A stretch of 8,770 nt of DNA, from the NCBI GenBank assembly GCA_030740295.1, contig JASLXP010001056.1, forward strand, positions 1 to 8,770, read 5' to 3'. The position numbers and the translations under genes were made by a program. The notes under the pieces are model-generated. The model was given only the letters and a program-made list of their open reading frames with translations, was not told the DNA's origin and searched no databases. Origin of the DNA: Planctomycetota bacterium (lineage in GTDB: Bacteria; Planctomycetota; PUPC01; JACPCR01). Shown here one piece after another: positions 5,917 to 8,770 of the stretch. How positions within the stretch are numbered: the first letter of the stretch is position 1; each line of letters starts with the position of its first letter.

Positions 5917-8340
5917 ATGGCTATTCGGATCCGGATGGATTCTACCTGGCCACTTGACTTGGTATTCCTATACATTCTTAAGTCTCCTTTGAAGCTCTAC
6001 GCAATCCTCCCAACTCTAAGCTTACAGCTACTCGCCTTGAGTTCTGTCCAGGCCGAAGGCGAGGTGGGGGACTGGTGGAACAAAGATTGGCAATACAGGA
6101 AAAAGGTGCGCGTTCTGATTCCCGATTTCCTTACCAAAGAGACTGAGGATGCCGATGAACTGGAGGTGCCTCAGCAGGCGACGATAGACATCGGCACCTT
6201 TGTTAATCCCTCTTCAGCCCCTGCGGCAGCTCCGGACGAGCGGGATGTCATGGGCGACCTGACAACCGCCCGGGCGGTCATCTGTAGCGAAGGTAAGACG
6301 CTGGCAAACCATTCGGATCTTCGGGTCATCAACAGCGCCGGCAGCGAAGTGCCTTTCAACGCTGTATCGAGGGGGGGGCAATTGATCGAGGTGTTCTTCA
6401 AAGCGCATCCCCAAATCTCGGATTACTACATTTACTTCGGGAATCCGGATGCGAATGCAAGCCGCTCAAGTTGGCGATGGCGCCAGCCGTATATCAGGCG
6501 ATTTACAGCCAGGAGCAATATCGGGTATCCCACGAAATCCGCTAATGCAATTCGTGCTTTTAAGTCCAGTGCGCGTTTCATGCGGTCAGCATACCTGGAT
6601 CAGATCAATCAATTGCGCTGGAGAGGCAGCGTGCTCGGCAAGGGCTCATATGTGAGCGTGTACGAAGCTTACCTGCGGGCAGAACAGGCCGGAGAGTACG
6701 GATTTGCCATTTCAGCTATCAGCCCGGTATTTGTGTCCATCGATCATGAATCAGTCCTGGAATCGGATTTCAGAAAGGGCTCGGCTCGTAGTTGGTCTTC
6801 GAAAGTCAAGACTGAACTAAGCAAGGGAGTGCACTATCTCAGAGTGCTCCATTCCCATGGCAAGCGTTCAGCTACATTGCGCCTCGGATGGAGGCCGCCC
6901 GGCCGGTCTGGATTTTTTCCCATCCCGCCATCCGCATTTGTCAGGGCATTACCGGCCGAAGAAGTTACATTCGAAGACCAACAGGGGGCCCAATCGGTCT
7001 TCTTTACTGTTGGCGAGCCAAATTCGCAGATTGACTTCAAAGAGGGCCGGCAAAAGGATCTGGAAAACGACAGCAGGGCGAATTTCCACACGGGTTTTTT
7101 CGAATTCAAGAATCTCACTTCAACGGACCCAGATGTAAAAGCGCTTCGCTATGAGTGGAATTTCGGAAACGGTGAGAAATTCAATGAAAGAGACTCGGCA
7201 AGAAATCTGTTGATTAATCAGCAGCACGTGATTTCACTCAGTATTTTCCAGGGGCACGACCTTATAGGCAGCTACACCCGGCCGGTCAGAATTACTCGCC
7301 GCCGCCTTGCCGAACCTTTGGACCTGCGAGTGGATTTCGCCAGTTGCCCTAATTTTATATACAACCTTGAACGAACGACCATCGGCGTACGTTTTACTAA
7401 TCGGAACGAGTCTCCTTTACAAGTGGATGGCACCGCGGTCATATCCAACGGAAAAGAGGTCGTACACAAAGACAGGCGCGTCATCGTGACACATCCATCA
7501 AGTGATTCGACTATGTTTATTCCGCTGGATGCGCGTAAATTTGAGGGAGGTACCGGTATCATCCAGATTAAGGGTACTCTAAGCGGAAAAGAAATACACA
7601 ACCAGAACCTGCTTATTCGAAAATGGGATCAAGGGCTTCAAGACCTGGCAATTGAAAGAGGCATCCTGAAAGACAAAAGCGGCCGCCGTGTAATCCTTCT
7701 TGTTGATGTTGAGGACGCTAATAAATATCGAAAATGGGCACCGGTGAAGTGGATATCGAGGCTTACCGATACCTCTCCCAAGAGAGTTCTACTGGTCGGA
7801 GATCCTATGCTGAATTCTGAGAGTGATATCGGAGAAAATTATTCTGCCCTGTTAAAACGCTCGATTGAAAAGAATGAAGAAAGCTTTGCCTTTCTTGAAT
7901 GGGGCGACGGAGTAGCCCCAAGCATGAAGTTGCTGCTGAAACTGCCTGACGCCATCTCTAAGAACAAACCCGAAATTGTTGTGATTGCCCCGGGCCTTCA
8001 GGACTTGCTGAACTCCGCAACGCTGGCAGATTGGACCCGTTCTATCGACATCATGATCGACTTGGCACGTGCTGGTGACAGCCCTGCGCAAGTCATCATC
8101 GCTTCGCCGCCGCCGCTCTTGAGCAAGATGAAACTGGCGGGGAAGTACACAAAGGCCCTAAAAGAACTAGCTGACGAGCACCATTGCACTTTCATCAATC
8201 TGTTCGACAAGCTCCAGGATTCGAAGGGCTGGAAAGATGTGAATTTCGCAATGCCTGAAGATAAGAGCCTGCTCCTCATGTATCCAAATAGAGAGGGGCA
8301 GAAAAAGATCGCAACGCTGATAGAAAAGGTTGCCTACTAA
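5917..8340 (+). CDS. Secreted multidomain protein: DUF2341-like, PA14-like, PKD-like, degenerate SGNH-hydrolase domain
   Basis: An 807-residue predicted exported protein. The N terminus has a hydrophobic stretch (about 26-42) ending VQA/EG, which suggests signal-peptidase cleavage after A46. The start is unsure: the n-region is long, Met7 (5935) is an alternative, and no ribosome site is clear. Residues about 53-180 resemble DUF2341 (WWNKDWQYRKKV at 53 on, DLRVINSAGSEVPF, YYIYFGNP at 170-177). Residues about 190-346 look PA14-like (AYLRAEQAGEYGFAI, HYLRVLH, FFPIPPSAFV), a fold often binding glycans. Residues about 360-460 are PKD-like (YEWNFGNG at 412-419). Residues about 462-575 are a beta-rich region I cannot name. 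Residues about 590-807 follow the SGNH/GDSL fold, but the four active-site positions are replaced: GDS is GDP (P630), GxND is GLQD (Q695), and the DxxH block is LLMY before PN (L786, Y789). The gene begins 45 bp after the glycosyltransferase stop and overlaps the next start by 1 bp. A role in binding or handling the exported polysaccharide is inferred. It is visibly more A+T rich than the minus-strand genes. Confidence 0.8.
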   Translation: MAIRIRMDSTWPLDLVFLYILKSPLKLYAILPTLSLQLLALSSVQAEGEVGDWWNKDWQYRKKVRVLIPDFLTKETEDADELEVPQQATIDIGTFVNPSSAPAAAPDERDVMGDLTTARAVICSEGKTLANHSDLRVINSAGSEVPFNAVSRGGQLIEVFFKAHPQISDYYIYFGNPDANASRSSWRWRQPYIRRFTARSNIGYPTKSANAIRAFKSSARFMRSAYLDQINQLRWRGSVLGKGSYVSVYEAYLRAEQAGEYGFAISAISPVFVSIDHESVLESDFRKGSARSWSSKVKTELSKGVHYLRVLHSHGKRSATLRLGWRPPGRSGFFPIPPSAFVRALPAEEVTFEDQQGAQSVFFTVGEPNSQIDFKEGRQKDLENDSRANFHTGFFEFKNLTSTDPDVKALRYEWNFGNGEKFNERDSARNLLINQQHVISLSIFQGHDLIGSYTRPVRITRRRLAEPLDLRVDFASCPNFIYNLERTTIGVRFTNRNESPLQVDGTAVISNGKEVVHKDRRVIVTHPSSDSTMFIPLDARKFEGGTGIIQIKGTLSGKEIHNQNLLIRKWDQGLQDLAIERGILKDKSGRRVILLVDVEDANKYRKWAPVKWISRLTDTSPKRVLLVGDPMLNSESDIGENYSALLKRSIEKNEESFAFLEWGDGVAPSMKLLLKLPDAISKNKPEIVVIAPGLQDLLNSATLADWTRSIDIMIDLARAGDSPAQVIIASPPPLLSKMKLAGKYTKALKELADEHHCTFINLFDKLQDSKGWKDVNFAMPEDKSLLLMYPNREGQKKIATLIEKVAY

Positions 8341-8621
8341 TGCCTGATTCAGAAAACAACCTCGATTCACTTATTGGGAAGGACGTCGTCCTTGATACCA
8401 GCACTGCGCTCCTTTATCTTGGGGCCCTTGCTGCAATTGATGACTTATTCGTCACGCTTACTGATGCAGACGTGCATGACATGAGCGAATCCACAGGTTC
8501 CAAAGAGTACTACATATTGGAAGCCAAGCGCCACGGAATTACTAAGAACCGCCATCGTGTTTTTGTGCGAGCTGCCCAGGTAATTAGCTTTTCATTGCTG
8601 GACGAAGTGATTCTGTATTAG
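8340..8621 (+). CDS. Small conserved-looking protein, possible Sm/SH3-like barrel, unknown function
   Basis: A 93-residue soluble protein without signal peptide or membrane segment. It starts at the ATG inside TAATG, sharing one base with the stop of the upstream gene, which points to translational coupling. The sequence alternates short beta-like strands (KDVVLDTST, ALLYLGAL, LFVTLTDADVHDM, HRVFVRAAQVISFSLLDEVI) with one charged loop containing SKEYYILEAKRHGITKNR. This pattern suits a small Sm-like or SH3-like barrel. I recall similar proteins (DT...YIGTL...DADVHD...TKE...NR..V.V..A.VVS.S.LDD) as uncharacterised small proteins in planctomycetes and relatives, but cannot verify that here. No catalytic motif is visible. 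Its place at the end of the operon suggests a regulatory or assembly role for the polysaccharide genes, which is inference only. Confidence 0.75.
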   Translation: MPDSENNLDSLIGKDVVLDTSTALLYLGALAAIDDLFVTLTDADVHDMSESTGSKEYYILEAKRHGITKNRHRVFVRAAQVISFSLLDEVILY

Positions 8622-8647
8622 TTCCAGAACAGGCGCACTTTCCGAGT

Positions 8648-8705
8648 CTTTTACGCCGAAGGCGTTAAACAACGTAGCCCAGGGCAAGCGTAGCGCCGCC
8701 CTGGG
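8648..8705. repeat. Paired short inverted repeats, possible dispersed intergenic element
   Basis: Two hairpins lie in tandem just after the last gene. The first is ACGCC-GAA-GGCGT (8653-8665), extendable on both sides by a T-rich/A-rich flank with one mismatch. The second has a perfect 8-bp stem CCCAGGGC / GCCCTGGG (8678-8685 and 8698-8705) around a 12-nt loop. No T run follows either stem on the plus strand, so a classic intrinsic terminator is not supported, though the hairpins could still protect or end the transcript. The layout (GCCGAAGGCGTTA followed by a CCCAGGG hairpin) resembles intergenic repeats I recall from planctomycete and verrucomicrobial genomes. Confidence 0.45.
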
Positions 8706-8770
8706 TATAAATGCACCTCCCGACCTATGCCAACAGCGCAAACTCCCGGCAACCTGGAATCGGCGCAAAA

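Noticed and set aside
8711..8770. Two overlapping open frames starting at ATG 8711 and ATG 8727 that run off the right edge, as the start of a next gene.
   Set aside because: Each has at most 20 codons, no ribosome site and no recognisable sequence, and they compete with one another.

Overview
The window holds two divergent gene groups that probably come from a Planctomycetes/Verrucomicrobia/Lentisphaerae (PVC)-type bacterium. The lineage call is an inference from memory. It rests on the N-terminal module of the GH9 enzyme, the family of the small 93-residue protein, and a GC-rich hairpin repeat at the right edge that resembles dispersed PVC intergenic repeats.

Minus strand, 3496 down to 1: an aldo/keto reductase-fold gene is followed, with an 8-bp overlap, by a large secreted glycoside hydrolase family 9 (cellulase-type) gene. 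The GH9 frame is open without a stop from its ATG at 2598 to base 1, which is 866 codons, so its 3' end lies outside the window. The reductase has lost two of the four usual catalytic residues (Asp to His, His to Trp).

Divergent spacer, 3497-3864: it carries twelve tandem heptamers (ATTCACC and variants, 3587-3670), a good sigma70-like promoter reading right (3734-3761), and a possible 21-codon leader ORF whose stop overlaps the next start.

Plus strand, 3865-8621: a probable three-gene operon. First is a membrane family-2 glycosyltransferase of the processive XagB/cellulose-synthase type with an intact phosphothreonine-binding FHA domain at its N terminus. Second is a secreted 807-residue multidomain protein (DUF2341-like, PA14-like, PKD-like, then an SGNH-fold domain without its catalytic residues). 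Third is a 93-residue conserved-looking protein joined to the second by a TAATG stop/start overlap. Together they look like an exopolysaccharide synthesis and export cassette in which polymerisation could be controlled by Ser/Thr phosphorylation. No kinase gene is visible here.

Right end, 8622-8770: intergenic, with two short inverted repeats. No RNA genes, CRISPR arrays or insertion sequences were seen.
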